The notes: a model not told the origin generated them from the sequence alone. Positions 34,455 through 43,363 are shown, counted from the stretch's first letter. The stretch is 64,000 bases of DNA from Allobosea sp. (GCA_024231975.1 JAAEQB010000012.1:186001-250000), one strand, 5' to 3'. Program-made: numbers and translations.

Positions 34455-35783
34455 ATGCCCGTTGAAATCCCTAGAGATTTCCGCCGCGTGATCATCGCTG
34501 CATCGGTGGGCAACGTCATCGAATGGTATGACTTCTATATCTTCGGCAGCCTGGCCGCTATTCTATCGGTCAAGTTCTTCGAGCAGAGCCATCCGGTCGC
34601 GGCATTGCTGAGCACGATCGCCCTGTTTACCGCCGGCTTCCTGATCCGTCCGCTGGGGGCCTTCCTCTTCGGATGGATGGGTGATCGGGTCGGCCGCAAA
34701 TACACCTTCCTCGTGACGCTCAGCGGAATGGGACTTGGCACCGGCGCGATCGGCTTGATCCCAACCTATGAGTCCATCGGCCTGGCCGCCGCATTCATTC
34801 TCTTCGGCTTGCGGATGATCCAAGGCCTGTGCCTGGGGGGCGAATATGGCGGCGCCATCACCTATGTCGCAGAGCATGTTCCAGACGAGCGCCGCGGCTA
34901 CTACACCGGCTGGCTGCAGACGTCCCCGACGCTCGGGATCGTGGGATCGCTCGCGGTGATCATCGTCGTCCGCACCTATTTCGGCGAGGCCGCATTCAAC
35001 GCCTGGGCATGGCGCGTTCCGTTCCTGATCTCCTTCCTGCTGGTGGCCGTCGCCATCTACATCCGACTCCAGCTCCAGGAGACGCCGATCTTCACGGAGA
35101 TCAAGGCCAGGGGGCAGATGACCGGAAACCCCTGGAGGGAAGCCTTCCTCAGCGCCAACATCAAATATGTCGGCATCGCCACCCTCGTCCTGATCGGACA
35201 AGGCGTGGTCTGGTACAGTGGCCAGTTCTGGGCGTTGTACTTCCTGCAGCAGGTTTCCAAGGTGGACCCGCTATCCTCGGCCTATATCGTGGGTGCGGCA
35301 TTGCTCATTGCAGCGCCGAGCATGATCTTCTTTGGCTGGCTGTCTGACATCATCGGCCGCAAGCCGGTGATCCTGGGCGGCATGCTGGTCGCCGCAATCA
35401 CGTACTATCCGCTGTATTTGTGGCTGGGAACGGTCACACAGCCCGGCCACATCAACTATCCCGTCGCGATCTTCGTCGTCTTCATCCTCGTTTGCTATGT
35501 CGGGATGGTGTATGGGCCGGTCGGCGCATTCCTGGCGGAATACTTCCCCGGCAGGATTCGGTATACGTCGGTATCGGTGCCATATCACATCGGCAATGGC
35601 TGGGGCGGCGGATTGGTGCCGTTCGTCACCTCGGCGGCTTTCGCGGCGACCGGCAGCATCGGCTCCGCGCTGATCTACCCGATCGCGGTTCCGGCCGTCT
35701 GCTTCGTGCTCTGCCTCTTCCTGATGCCGGAAACGCGCAAGATCAGTATCTGGCAGCCGCTGGAGCCGACGGCGGCGACCTGA
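34455..35783 (+). CDS. MHS-family MFS transporter (metabolite:H+ symporter)
   Basis: A 442-residue inner-membrane transporter with twelve hydrophobic segments. The family marks are NVIEWYDFYIFG at residues 20-31, GWMGDRVGRKYTF in loop 2-3, and QGLCLGGEYGGA. MHS members carry organic acids, osmolytes or aromatic acids with protons; the substrate cannot be told here. A strong AAGGGAGG ribosome site precedes the ATG, and a rho-independent terminator follows, so it is probably a single-gene transcript. Confidence 0.92.
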   Translation: MPVEIPRDFRRVIIAASVGNVIEWYDFYIFGSLAAILSVKFFEQSHPVAALLSTIALFTAGFLIRPLGAFLFGWMGDRVGRKYTFLVTLSGMGLGTGAIGLIPTYESIGLAAAFILFGLRMIQGLCLGGEYGGAITYVAEHVPDERRGYYTGWLQTSPTLGIVGSLAVIIVVRTYFGEAAFNAWAWRVPFLISFLLVAVAIYIRLQLQETPIFTEIKARGQMTGNPWREAFLSANIKYVGIATLVLIGQGVVWYSGQFWALYFLQQVSKVDPLSSAYIVGAALLIAAPSMIFFGWLSDIIGRKPVILGGMLVAAITYYPLYLWLGTVTQPGHINYPVAIFVVFILVCYVGMVYGPVGAFLAEYFPGRIRYTSVSVPYHIGNGWGGGLVPFVTSAAFAATGSIGSALIYPIAVPAVCFVLCLFLMPETRKISIWQPLEPTAAT

Positions 35784-35798
35784 CGAGACCGCCCTTAT

Positions 35799-35826
35799 GC
35801 GGGGTCGCAACGCCCCGCAGATTTTT
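35799..35826 (+). terminator. Rho-independent terminator after the MHS transporter
   Basis: GCGGGG pairs with CCCCGC around an eight-base loop, followed by AGATTTTT, 16 bp after the stop codon. Confidence 0.75.
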
Positions 35827-35894
35827 GTCATCGTCGCAACCGGTTCAGTCGGCCACGAACCGCCGATCGCCACACGGATCCATCGGTGATGATC

Positions 35895-36317
35895 TCAGAG
35901 CTTGGTCTTCCATGGGTCGACGACCGCTATTCCAGCGATGGCGAACGCGCTGGCGTCACGGGTCGCCACGGCAAAGCCGCGAGAGACGGCGATGGCGGCG
36001 ATATATCCATCCGGCGTGGGAAAACCCTTGCCGGCGCTGCGCGCCTTGACCGCAAGATCGGCGTAGTGACGGGCGTCCGACATGTCGAACGGCAGGATCC
36101 TGCCATCGAACAGTCCGAGAAGTCCGTCCAGTGCCACGGCCAGCTTGTCCTTGCGCCGGCCCGCCGGAAGCGCGCCGATGCCGAACAGCAGCTCTGCGAT
36201 CGTCACGCTCGAAAGATAGAGTGTTTCCGCCGCCTGCTCATCGAGCCAAGCCCGAACGTCCGGGTTCGGTTCGGGCTTCATCGCCTCCGAAACGACATTC
36301 GTGTCGAGGACGATCAT
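35895..36317 (-). CDS. FitB/VapC-type PIN-domain toxin
   Basis: A 140-residue PIN ribonuclease. The acidic residues appear in order: D5 (IVLDTNVVSE), E42 (TIAELLFG), and the aspartates of PTPDGYIAA and ATRDASAF. The MIVLDTNVVSE start and length place it with FitB-like toxins that cleave RNA, often tRNA. Its ATG overlaps the antitoxin stop by four bases, the usual arrangement. All catalytic residues are intact, unlike the broken toxin at 17994. Confidence 0.92.
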   Translation of the reverse strand: MIVLDTNVVSEAMKPEPNPDVRAWLDEQAAETLYLSSVTIAELLFGIGALPAGRRKDKLAVALDGLLGLFDGRILPFDMSDARHYADLAVKARSAGKGFPTPDGYIAAIAVSRGFAVATRDASAFAIAGIAVVDPWKTKL

Positions 36318-36568
36318 TCGAAGCGCAATGGTTCAGCGGGCTTGCGGTCGCGAGCCTGGTCGAGAGCCTCGAAATCGGCATTGCTCAACCCGGCATCGCG
36401 GCTCAACTGAGACAGTGCAGTGCCGAGACGGATCCGATTCGCCGGGCGAACCGCTCCTTCCAGAATATCGCGCATTTCCGCCTCCGTGCTGCGGCCATGG
36501 TGGGCGGCTCGCAGCTTGAGCGCGCGATGCGCCTCTTCGGAGAGATTGCGAATGGTGACGGCAGGCAT
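36314..36568 (-). CDS. FitA-like ribbon-helix-helix antitoxin
   Basis: An 84-residue antitoxin. The N-terminal ribbon-helix-helix (MPAVTIRNLSEEAHRALKLRAAHHGRSTEAEMRDIL) binds DNA, and the C-terminal tail would block the PIN toxin. It precedes and overlaps the toxin gene. Repeated TGCTATCAA motifs upstream are likely operator half-sites for the complex. Confidence 0.92.
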   Translation of the reverse strand: MPAVTIRNLSEEAHRALKLRAAHHGRSTEAEMRDILEGAVRPANRIRLGTALSQLSRDAGLSNADFEALDQARDRKPAEPLRFE

Positions 36569-36597
36569 CGATGGCAGCTCCGAGTAATCGATAGCTA

Positions 36598-36626
36598 TGC
36601 TATCAATGTGTGAAACTTGCTATCAA
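36598..36626. promoter_or_regulatory. Operator repeats of the FitAB-like pair
   Basis: TGCTATCAA occurs twice, at 36598-36606 and 36618-36626, exactly 20 bp apart (two helical turns), beginning 30 bp upstream of the antitoxin start. The layout suits cooperative binding by ribbon-helix-helix dimers; binding is inferred. Confidence 0.6.
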
Positions 36627-36713
36627 ATCGCAAGCCGCGGGCTGGTCGTGGTCGCGCGCCGCCAGCCCCGATCATCGAAAAGAAAAACAGTCATGTCCAA
36701 ATTGAAGCTTTAT

Positions 36714-37457
36714 TCAGTTGAATGACCGCAGCAACCCGCCGATCAAGAGATTCCAACCGTCGATCAAGACGAAAAATATGACCTTGAGGGGCAGCGATAT
36801 CACTGTCGGCGGCAGCATCATCATGCCCATCGACATGACGACGGTCGCCACGATCATATCAATGACCAGGAAGGGCAAGGCGATCAGGAATCCGATCTCA
36901 AACGCGCGGCGCAGTTCGGAAATCATGAATGAGGGGATCAGCACACGCAGGTCGACCCTCTGCGCGGAAGGGTCGGTCGGCCGGATGCTCTCCGGCGCCA
37001 TATCCGCGAAGAGCTTGAGGTCGGCTGGTCGGGTCTGCGCCAACATGAACTCGTGGAAGGGCTGGGTGATCTTGGCATAGGCCTCACCCTCGCTGATCCG
37101 GTTCTCGACGAGCGGTTGCACGCCATCCTGCCACGCTCTGTCGAAGGTTGGCGCCATCACATAGAAGGTCATGAACAGGGCGAGGCTGACCAAAATCAGA
37201 TTGGCTGGCGTGCTCTGCAAGCCAAGGCCGGAGCGTAGAAACGACAGCGCGATGACGAAGCGGGTGAAGCTCGTCACCATCATCATCAGACCAGGTGCCA
37301 CCGAAAGCGCGGTGAGCATGGCCATGATCTGAACCAGCCGCCCCGAAATGGACGAACCGCCCTGTGGCAGGATGTTGTCGAGACCTATCGATTGCGCCTC
37401 CGCCCCGCTGGCTGCGGCGAAGAGCAGGATGGCAGCGTAAAGAGAAAGCTTGATCAC
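36714..37457 (-). CDS. fliP: Flagellar export gate protein FliP
   Basis: A 247-residue core component of the flagellar type III export gate. A signal peptide (about residues 1-21, ending GAEA) precedes the mature protein, and the FliP signatures FTRFVIALSFLRSGLG and LPPTVISLPLKVIFFVLIDGW are present. The GTG start at 37457 overlaps the fliL stop (GTGA). The longer ORF up to 38063 is out of register with fliL and is rejected. It is the last gene of the motE-flgH-fliL-fliP run. Note that fliQ and fliR lie in other operons. Confidence 0.95.
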   Translation of the reverse strand: MIKLSLYAAILLFAAASGAEAQSIGLDNILPQGGSSISGRLVQIMAMLTALSVAPGLMMMVTSFTRFVIALSFLRSGLGLQSTPANLILVSLALFMTFYVMAPTFDRAWQDGVQPLVENRISEGEAYAKITQPFHEFMLAQTRPADLKLFADMAPESIRPTDPSAQRVDLRVLIPSFMISELRRAFEIGFLIALPFLVIDMIVATVVMSMGMMMLPPTVISLPLKVIFFVLIDGWNLLIGGLLRSFN

Positions 37458-37963
37458 TGTACGACCAGGGTTTCGATGACGACATCCCGCACGAGGCCTT
37501 TCGAGCGGATGGCTGCCCGTTCGTTCAGATCCTCGCGCAGGTTTTTCAGGCCGGCGGCGCCTTCGAGCTGGCGCGCGGAGACGCTGCGCAGGAAGGCGAG
37601 CAAATCCTCGCCGATGGCCGCGATCAGCGGCTCGACGCTGACGACCGCCTTGCGTTCGACCAGCACTGCGACCTCGAGCCTGATCCATGTATCCGCCGGG
37701 TCGGCGAGGTTGGTGATGATTGGCGCCAGCTTCTTCAGGGTCAGGCCCCCAGCCATGGCGGCATCGGCGGCAAGCGCCGGCGGCGTCGCCTCGAGGCGCT
37801 TCAAGACGTTGGCCTCGATCGTCCCGGCAAGCTGTGTGCCTGAAAGGATCCCGGCCCCGACGGCGACCAAGGTAGCGAGTACGACGCCGGAGATGGCGCG
37901 GAGCTTGCCGCTGCGCGTCCCATCGCCCTCCCCGGCTGCGCTGAGCTGCTTTACCTGTGCCAT
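37454..37963 (-). CDS. fliL: Flagellar basal body protein FliL
   Basis: A 169-residue single-pass inner-membrane protein. A charged N-terminus precedes a transmembrane segment at about residues 25-45, and the periplasmic stomatin-like domain (PIITNLADPADTWIRLEVAV ... VRDVVIETLVVQ) is typical of FliL. It supports the stator. Its ATG shares one base with the flgH stop, and it overlaps fliP downstream, so the three are coupled. Confidence 0.9.
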   Translation of the reverse strand: MAQVKQLSAAGEGDGTRSGKLRAISGVVLATLVAVGAGILSGTQLAGTIEANVLKRLEATPPALAADAAMAGGLTLKKLAPIITNLADPADTWIRLEVAVLVERKAVVSVEPLIAAIGEDLLAFLRSVSARQLEGAAGLKNLREDLNERAAIRSKGLVRDVVIETLVVQ

Positions 37964-38718
37964 CAGAACGGAATGACCTTGTCGTAAAGCTGCTGGCCCC
38001 AGGCCGGCTGCTGAACTTCCATGGCGCGGCCACGCCCGCCATAGGAGATGCGCGCCTCGGCAATTTTCTCGTATGACACGGTGTTGTTGCCGGTGATGTC
38101 GCGCGGGCGCACGATGCCGCCGATGTTCAGCACGCGGATCTCATAGTTGACCTGCACTTCCTGCGAGCCGCTGATCAACAGGTTGCCGTTTGGTAGAATC
38201 TCGGTAACGACGGCCGCGACCGAGAACTGCATCTCCTCGGAGCGATCGGTCAGCCCCCTGCCGCGCGAGGAACTCTGCGAGTCGACTTGGGAGTTGAGGG
38301 TTGCGACCGCTGTCGATTTCCCAGCCAGGCCGGCAAGGAAGTCGAGCCCGAACTGGGTACGGGAGTCTCGCGAACGGTTGGTGTTGTTGTCGAGCTTGGC
38401 TTTATCGTTGATCAATATCTTTACAGTGACGACATCGCCGACCCTCATGGCGCGCGTGTCTCGAAAAAGATCCTCGGTCTGGCTCGAATAAAGCGAATTG
38501 AACGAGGATCTGACGGCGCACGAGCTCCTGTCGGCCATGGGAAGCGGGTCACGTGGCACGCCCAGCCCGCTGCCGACGCGCGAGAGTTGCGGCTCGCGGT
38601 TGAACTCCGAAATGTCGGACATGCAGCCGCCCAGCATGGCGGCGCAGGCAAGCAGAGCATGGCGCGATAAAGCACCATGGGCTAGGCGACGCTCGAACAG
38701 TCGCTGAATCGTCTTCAT
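37963..38718 (-). CDS. flgH: Flagellar L-ring lipoprotein FlgH
   Basis: A 251-residue outer-membrane lipoprotein. The lipobox MLGGC places the lipidated cysteine at residue 32. The FlgH core follows (SLYSSQTEDLFRDTRAMRVGDVVTVKILINDKA ... GIVRPRDITGNNTVSYEKIAEARISYGG). It forms the L ring with FlgI's P ring. It overlaps the MotE gene by four bases. Confidence 0.95.
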   Translation of the reverse strand: MKTIQRLFERRLAHGALSRHALLACAAMLGGCMSDISEFNREPQLSRVGSGLGVPRDPLPMADRSSCAVRSSFNSLYSSQTEDLFRDTRAMRVGDVVTVKILINDKAKLDNNTNRSRDSRTQFGLDFLAGLAGKSTAVATLNSQVDSQSSSRGRGLTDRSEEMQFSVAAVVTEILPNGNLLISGSQEVQVNYEIRVLNIGGIVRPRDITGNNTVSYEKIAEARISYGGRGRAMEVQQPAWGQQLYDKVIPF

Positions 38719-39269
38719 CGCGTCCGGGCTTCCATCGATGAGGGTTTATTTTGGGGTCTTGGCCTCGCGCCGTTCATCGCTTCGGCAAGCTGAGCAGCAC
38801 GCGCCACTTCCATTTCGTTGAGGACGGCGCTGGCATTGCGTGGGGCGAGCTTGCCGAGCAGCGCGGCGGCGACGCCTTGGTCCATGGCGGCGAGCTGGAG
38901 CGCAGCCGCTTCGGGCCGCATTCGCGCGAAAATCTCAACCATACGGCCATCGGCCAGCTTCGTCTCCGCCTCGCGCTGATCCACGAGCTGCTTCAGCTCG
39001 ATCTTCTTTTCCTCAAGCTTGGCCAGCGTGTCGGCGAGTTTGGTTTCGAGCGATTTCAGCGTGTTGGCTTGCCATGCGAAGCGTGCCTCGGCTGCCGGAA
39101 CCCGGATGCTGGCGCAGAAGGCCTCGGAATCCTGGGTCGATGCAGCAGCGGCGGTTGGGGTCGAAGCAGCCGGCGGAGAGGTCCGCGTGGCTTGGCCGAC
39201 AGCTGCGACGGGGGCGATGGCGAGGACCAGAGCGAGGCAGGACTGCACCGAAAATTGCGCGAAGGCCAT
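38715..39269 (-). CDS. motE: MotE-like motility chaperone
   Basis: A 184-residue secreted protein. An N-terminal signal peptide (to about residue 25) is followed by a threonine/alanine linker, a coiled coil (LKSLETKLADTLAKLEEKKIELKQL), and a MgtE-N-like segment (IFARMRPEAAALQLAAMDQGVAAALLGKL). This is the organisation of rhizobial MotE, the periplasmic chaperone of MotC. Downstream flgH overlaps it. A 340-bp repeat-rich gap lies upstream, in which its promoter must lie. Confidence 0.82.
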   Translation of the reverse strand: MAFAQFSVQSCLALVLAIAPVAAVGQATRTSPPAASTPTAAAASTQDSEAFCASIRVPAAEARFAWQANTLKSLETKLADTLAKLEEKKIELKQLVDQREAETKLADGRMVEIFARMRPEAAALQLAAMDQGVAAALLGKLAPRNASAVLNEMEVARAAQLAEAMNGARPRPQNKPSSMEARTR

Positions 39270-39451
39270 CTCATCAATCCAAAAGAGATCGTAAGGAGGT
39301 TCTACTCGGCGATGCTTTCGCGAGGCTGGCGATCATGCTTCGCCATTGCTGATCGCGGGGCGCCGGGCGCGCTGCTCTGCTTTCGCTCTCTCGAATGGAG
39401 AATGCGGTGGAGCGAGTGGACGTAACGAGACTTGCTAGGGCCAAGGGCCGC

Positions 39452-39505
39452 CCCGGAATGACGGCGGCGGTTCAGGCGCATCCATTTCGACAACTGTCCA
39501 CACAG
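39452..39505. repeat. GGAATGACGG-type intergenic repeat, copy 1 (partial)
   Basis: CCCCGGAATGACGGCGGCGG followed by a tail ending ACTGTCCACA matches the right halves of the elements at 50106-50233 and 63800-63917. The left half is poorly preserved here. It sits in the gap between flgI and motE. Confidence 0.65.
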
Positions 39506-39508
39506 CCT

Positions 39509-39609
39509 AGAGCATCGTGCCGAAAAAGTGGATCCGGTTCTCGGCAAAAAATGATGCGACAACAAAGAGCTACAGCATCGGACCTGATTCCGAAATCAGG
39601 TCCGATGCT
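39509..39609. repeat. Palindromic intergenic repeat (GCATCGG family), copy 2
   Basis: A degenerate first hairpin (39509-39556) is followed by a perfect 16-bp-arm palindrome at 39574-39609 with arm AGCATCGGACCTGATT. The second hairpin touches the flgI stop codon, so it may also end or protect the flgI mRNA. Confidence 0.85.
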
Positions 39610-40734
39610 CTATTGCACCACCAGATCCGCCTGCAACGCTCCGGCGCTCTTGATCGCCTGCAGGATTGCGATGACGCCGGCGGGTTTGAGGCCAATCTGA
39701 TTGAGGCCACGCACCAGCGTGTGCAGATTGGCACCCTGAATGATCGCAAGCCGGCCATTTCCCTGGACGGCATCGACCGTCGTGCGCGGCACGACCGTGG
39801 TCTCGCCATTGCTGAGCGGCTCCGGCTGCGAGACGATCGGCGTCTCCGTTACGCGCACGGTCAGGTTGCCGTGGGTGACCGCGACGGTCGAGACCGTGAC
39901 ATCGCGGCCGATCACCACTGTGCCTGTGCGTTCGTCCACGACCACGCGCGCGGGTGTATCCGGCTCGATCGAAAGCCGCTCGATCTCGGCGATGAAGCGA
40001 GCCGTGCTGAGGCGGGCCGGCTTGGTCAGGCTGATCCTGCGATGGTCCGTCGCGAAGGCGCCGGCCATCTTGTAGTGTTGCCGGGTATAGGCGTTGATCG
40101 CGCCGGCGATCCGGGTCGCCGTGCCGAAATCCGGGTTACGCAGCTCGAGCGACAGCGCGTGCAGGCTGGAGAGCTGATCCGGCAGTTGCCGTTCGACCAG
40201 CGCCCCGCTGGGAATTCGCGCCGCCGTCGCCACGCCCTGCGTGACGCGCTCGGCCTCGCCCTGCACCGAGAAGCCGGAAACGTTGAGGCGCCCCTGGGCC
40301 AGCGCATAGGTTTGTCCGTCGGCACCGGCGAGCGAGGTGACGACCAGCGTGCCGCCGAGCAGCGAGGTCGCGTCGCCGAGCGAGGCGACGTTGACGTCGA
40401 TGCGGCTGCCCCGCCCTGTGAAGGGCGGGAGGTCGGCCGTGACGACCACCGCCGCGACGTTGCGGGTTCGCAGCGTCTCGTTGCGGACGTTGACGCCGAG
40501 CCGGTCCAGCATCGATTGCAGCGCCTGGCCGGTGAAGGGCGAGTTGCGCACACTGTCGCCAGTGCCCTGCAGCCCGATGACGAGTCCGTAGCCGACGAGC
40601 TGGTTCTCGCGTACGCCCTGCAGCCCTGCGATATCCTTGATCCGGACGGTCGCGGCAGCCAGCGTCGAAAGCCCCAGCGCGAGCCCAAGCGCTCCGGCCA
40701 GAGCCATGAGGAATTTTGGCAAGCGACGCATCAT
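39610..40734 (-). CDS. flgI: Flagellar P-ring protein FlgI
   Basis: A 374-residue periplasmic P-ring protein. A signal peptide (MMRRLPKFLMALAGALGLAL...) is followed by the highly conserved VRIKDIAGLQGVRENQLVGYGLVIGLQGTGDS, and the C-terminus has LVRGLNQIGLKPAGVIAILQAIKSAGALQADL. The ATG at 40734 overlaps the flgA stop by four bases. An in-frame extension to 41160 overlaps flgA entirely and is rejected. Confidence 0.96.
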   Translation of the reverse strand: MMRRLPKFLMALAGALGLALGLSTLAAATVRIKDIAGLQGVRENQLVGYGLVIGLQGTGDSVRNSPFTGQALQSMLDRLGVNVRNETLRTRNVAAVVVTADLPPFTGRGSRIDVNVASLGDATSLLGGTLVVTSLAGADGQTYALAQGRLNVSGFSVQGEAERVTQGVATAARIPSGALVERQLPDQLSSLHALSLELRNPDFGTATRIAGAINAYTRQHYKMAGAFATDHRRISLTKPARLSTARFIAEIERLSIEPDTPARVVVDERTGTVVIGRDVTVSTVAVTHGNLTVRVTETPIVSQPEPLSNGETTVVPRTTVDAVQGNGRLAIIQGANLHTLVRGLNQIGLKPAGVIAILQAIKSAGALQADLVVQ

Positions 40735-41213
40735 TCCATGCCCACGCGAATGGTACCGTTCGCTTGCACGATGCCGATGATGGTGAGGCCGGAATCCGGG
40801 TTGCGCGCCTTGACCATCTCGTTCACCGCTCCGGCCTGCATCGGCTCGACGATGCCCGTGATGACAAGGCCATTCTCGCGGAAGACGACCTGGGTCGGCA
40901 CGCCGCGACGCACCAGCTTCTGATCGTCGATGCCGTTGCTGGGGATCGGTTGGCCAGGCAACAAGGTGCGGCGCGCGACCTTGCCGACGATGGCGAGCCG
41001 GTTCTCGATCGCCGCCATCGGCGTGCGTACCCCCGTGCGGAACGGCCGCTCGACGATATGCTGATCGGTGATCAGATCCCCCGGATAGAGGGTGATGGTG
41101 GGCACTGGCAGCATAACCTCGCCCGTCTGTGCTCGCAGCGGCGCGGCCGCGCCGGCACACAGGAACGCTGCCGCGCAGAGCCAGAAACCTACGAGAACGC
41201 GCGCCATGATCAC
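40731..41213 (-). CDS. flgA: P-ring chaperone FlgA
   Basis: A 160-residue periplasmic protein with a signal peptide (to about residue 28) and a SAF-type domain (LYPGDLITDQHIVERPF ... VARRTLLPGQPIPSNGI). FlgA helps FlgI assemble into the P ring, and the coupled gene pair reflects this. It begins two bases after the flgG stop. It belongs to the short, SAF-only class common in alphaproteobacteria. Confidence 0.92.
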   Translation of the reverse strand: MIMARVLVGFWLCAAAFLCAGAAAPLRAQTGEVMLPVPTITLYPGDLITDQHIVERPFRTGVRTPMAAIENRLAIVGKVARRTLLPGQPIPSNGIDDQKLVRRGVPTQVVFRENGLVITGIVEPMQAGAVNEMVKARNPDSGLTIIGIVQANGTIRVGME

Positions 41214-41215
41214 CC

Positions 41216-42004
41216 CTATCGAATGCCGGTGGCGACGGTGCCTGCCATTTGGTCGGCAGCGGTGATGACCTTGGCGTTCATCTCATAGGCGCGCTGCGCC
41301 GAGATCAGCGCCGTGATCTCCTTGACCGGGTCGACGTTGGAGGACTCGAGATAGCCCTGCCGAAGCTTGCCAAAGCCCGGGCTCGTCGGTGTGCCGTCGT
41401 TCGGCTGGCCCGACGCGACGGTCTCGCGGTAGAGATTGCCGCCGAGCGGCTCGAGACCGGCATCGTTGGCGAAGTTGACCAGCGAGATCTGGCCGAGCTG
41501 GCGCGGCTGCACCTGATTTTCAAGCTTGGCATAGACCATGCCGGACTCGTTGATCGAGATGTCGATCGTTTCGGCCGGTACCCGGATCACCGGATCGAGC
41601 TTGTAGCCGTCGGCTGTGACGATCTCGCCGTCCCCGTTCGTGTTGAAGGTGCCCGCGCGCGCATAGAGGGTCTCTCCCGACGGCGCGGTCACTTTGAACC
41701 AGCCGCGGCCGTCGATGGCGAGGTCGAGCTTGTTCGCGGTGTTGGTCAACGCACCCTGGATGTGCAGGTTGCGGATCGCGGCGGCCCGCACGCCGAGGCC
41801 GAGCGAGGCGCCTTCCGGGATGGAGCCGTCGCCGCCGCGATTGGGCACGCCGCGGCTGCGCTCCGTCTGGTAGAGCAGATCGGTGAACTCCGGCCGCGCC
41901 CGCTTGAATGACGTCGTGTTGATGTTGGCGATGTTGTTGGCGATGACTTCGACATTGAGCTGCTGCGCAGTCATGCCGGTCGCCGCGATGGCGAGGACTT
42001 TCAT
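41216..42004 (-). CDS. flgG: Distal rod protein FlgG
   Basis: A 262-residue rod protein. The N-terminal rod signature (TGMTAQQLNVEVIANNIANINTTSFKR) and the C-terminal SNVDPVKEITALISAQRAYEMNAKVI are both intact, matching the usual 260-262 residues. It is made from the flgB-flgC-fliE-flgG-flgA-flgI operon, 12 bp after fliE, in rod assembly order. Confidence 0.96.
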   Translation of the reverse strand: MKVLAIAATGMTAQQLNVEVIANNIANINTTSFKRARPEFTDLLYQTERSRGVPNRGGDGSIPEGASLGLGVRAAAIRNLHIQGALTNTANKLDLAIDGRGWFKVTAPSGETLYARAGTFNTNGDGEIVTADGYKLDPVIRVPAETIDISINESGMVYAKLENQVQPRQLGQISLVNFANDAGLEPLGGNLYRETVASGQPNDGTPTSPGFGKLRQGYLESSNVDPVKEITALISAQRAYEMNAKVITAADQMAGTVATGIR

Positions 42005-42016
42005 GGGCCAGGCTCC

Positions 42017-42355
42017 TCAGATCGGCATCTGGGCGAATTGCTGATAGGCCGAGACGACCTTGTCGCGCATCGCCATGGCCAGGGTGAGCGACTGCTCGGC
42101 CGACATCACCGCCTGCACGACATCCTGCACGGCCGCCTTGCCCTGCACGCCGTTGATCGCGGCAGCCTCGCCTTGCTGCAGGTGCTCGACGAAGTTTTGC
42201 GAGATATTCGCGAACACGGAGCCGAAATCGGTTCCGGGCGCCTGATGGCCGGCCTGCGCCGTTCCGGTTGTTCCCAAAGTGGAGGCGCCGATTCCAGCGA
42301 GGCCCTGCGCGAGCTGGCTGGCGACGGGAGAAAGAGCAGAAACTGCGTTCAACAT
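42017..42355 (-). CDS. fliE: Flagellar hook-basal body protein FliE
   Basis: A 112-residue rod adaptor joining the MS ring to the rod. The C-terminal half (QDVVQAVMSAEQSLTLAMAMRDKVVSAYQQFAQMPI) is diagnostic. Its ATG shares one base with the flgC stop. The longer in-frame ORF to 42781 is a shadow of flgC and is rejected. Confidence 0.94.
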   Translation of the reverse strand: MLNAVSALSPVASQLAQGLAGIGASTLGTTGTAQAGHQAPGTDFGSVFANISQNFVEHLQQGEAAAINGVQGKAAVQDVVQAVMSAEQSLTLAMAMRDKVVSAYQQFAQMPI

Positions 42356-42774
42356 CAGCCATTCCTCAACAGATCGATGGTCATGGATTGCATCGAGCGC
42401 GCCTGCTTGATCATTTGCAGGTTTGCCTCGTATGAGCGGCTGGCCTCGCGCATGTCGGCCATTTCGAGCAGGATCGAGACATTCGGCAGCTTGACGTAGC
42501 CCTTGGCATCCGCCGCCGGATTGCCGGGCTCGAACTCGGTGCGGAATGGCGCTTTGTCGACGCCGACGCCCTTGACCCTGACCAGAGAGGCGCCGAGCGC
42601 GCCGTCCATCGCGTTCTCGAAGGTCACCGTTTTGCGCCGATAGGGATCGGAGCCCGGCGTGCGGCCGGTCGACTGCGCGTTGGCGAGGTTCTCCGACACG
42701 ATGCGCACGCGGGTCGACTGGGCGTGGAGCCCGGCGCCGGCGATACGAAATGAAGCGTTGATGGGATCGATCAT
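42355..42774 (-). CDS. flgC: Proximal rod protein FlgC
   Basis: A 139-residue rod protein. It begins MIDPINASFRIAGAGLHAQSTRVRIVSENLANAQST and ends with the rod-type helix ADMREASRSYEANLQMIKQARSM. A GTG nine bases earlier (42783) is an alternative start. It lies between flgB and fliE in the usual order. Confidence 0.94.
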   Translation of the reverse strand: MIDPINASFRIAGAGLHAQSTRVRIVSENLANAQSTGRTPGSDPYRRKTVTFENAMDGALGASLVRVKGVGVDKAPFRTEFEPGNPAADAKGYVKLPNVSILLEMADMREASRSYEANLQMIKQARSMQSMTIDLLRNG

Positions 42775-42817
42775 CGTCCACACTTGCCTTTGTGCTGAAC
42801 CGGATTGCCGAGCGGGA

Positions 42818-43198
42818 TCAGCCCTTGCTTGCGGCCATCAGCATCCGGTGAAAGCTTTTCACCAGGTTGGTGTTCAGCTGATAGTTGCGGTTGATCTCGC
42901 CAGCCTTGAGCATTTCCTGCTCGATACTGACCGAGTTGCCGGAGTGGACCGTCGACCAGCTGTCCGAGCGCTTCGCCTTGGCGGTCATGGCCTCGGACGG
43001 GCTGAGCGACATGTGGCCGGACGAGGTCGCGGCCAGTGTCAGGTTGGTCTTCTTGACGACCGCCTCGAACGGCTCGACATCGACGGACGAGTAACGTGGC
43101 GTATTGGCGTTGGCGATATTCTGCGCTACCGCGTTCTGCCGCACGGCAAGCCAGCGTGATTGCTGGGCAGCGACGCTGAAGAAATAAACCGGCTCCAT
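42818..43198 (-). CDS. flgB: Proximal rod protein FlgB
   Basis: A 126-residue rod protein. The N-terminal QQSRWLAVRQNAVAQNIANANTPRYSSVDVEPFEA is the FlgB signature, and the C-terminal helix (NYQLNTNLVKSFHRMLMAASKG) is present. It is the first gene of the rod operon. Its promoter must lie in the 318-bp gap to ftcR, which also carries a palindromic repeat. Confidence 0.93.
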   Translation of the reverse strand: MEPVYFFSVAAQQSRWLAVRQNAVAQNIANANTPRYSSVDVEPFEAVVKKTNLTLAATSSGHMSLSPSEAMTAKAKRSDSWSTVHSGNSVSIEQEMLKAGEINRNYQLNTNLVKSFHRMLMAASKG

Positions 43199-43363
43199 AT
43201 GCGCCCCCGCAGCTTCGATGACACGAATATGGAAGGCAATACTTGCGTGAGGCTGTATATTCGAATTTAATTCGTATTGTATTTAAATTACTGAATATGA
43301 GCCGCGCTCATCCAAAATACTATTTGGAAAATCCCCGAAGGAGCCGCGGGCGTCCGAGGCTGG

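Noticed and set aside
37458..38063. N-terminal extension of FliP
   Set aside because: It overlaps the fliL gene in another frame and is not FliP-like; the GTGA junction at 37457 gives a normal signal peptide.
40735..41160. N-terminal extension of FlgI
   Set aside because: It is a shadow of flgA; the signal peptide begins at 40734.
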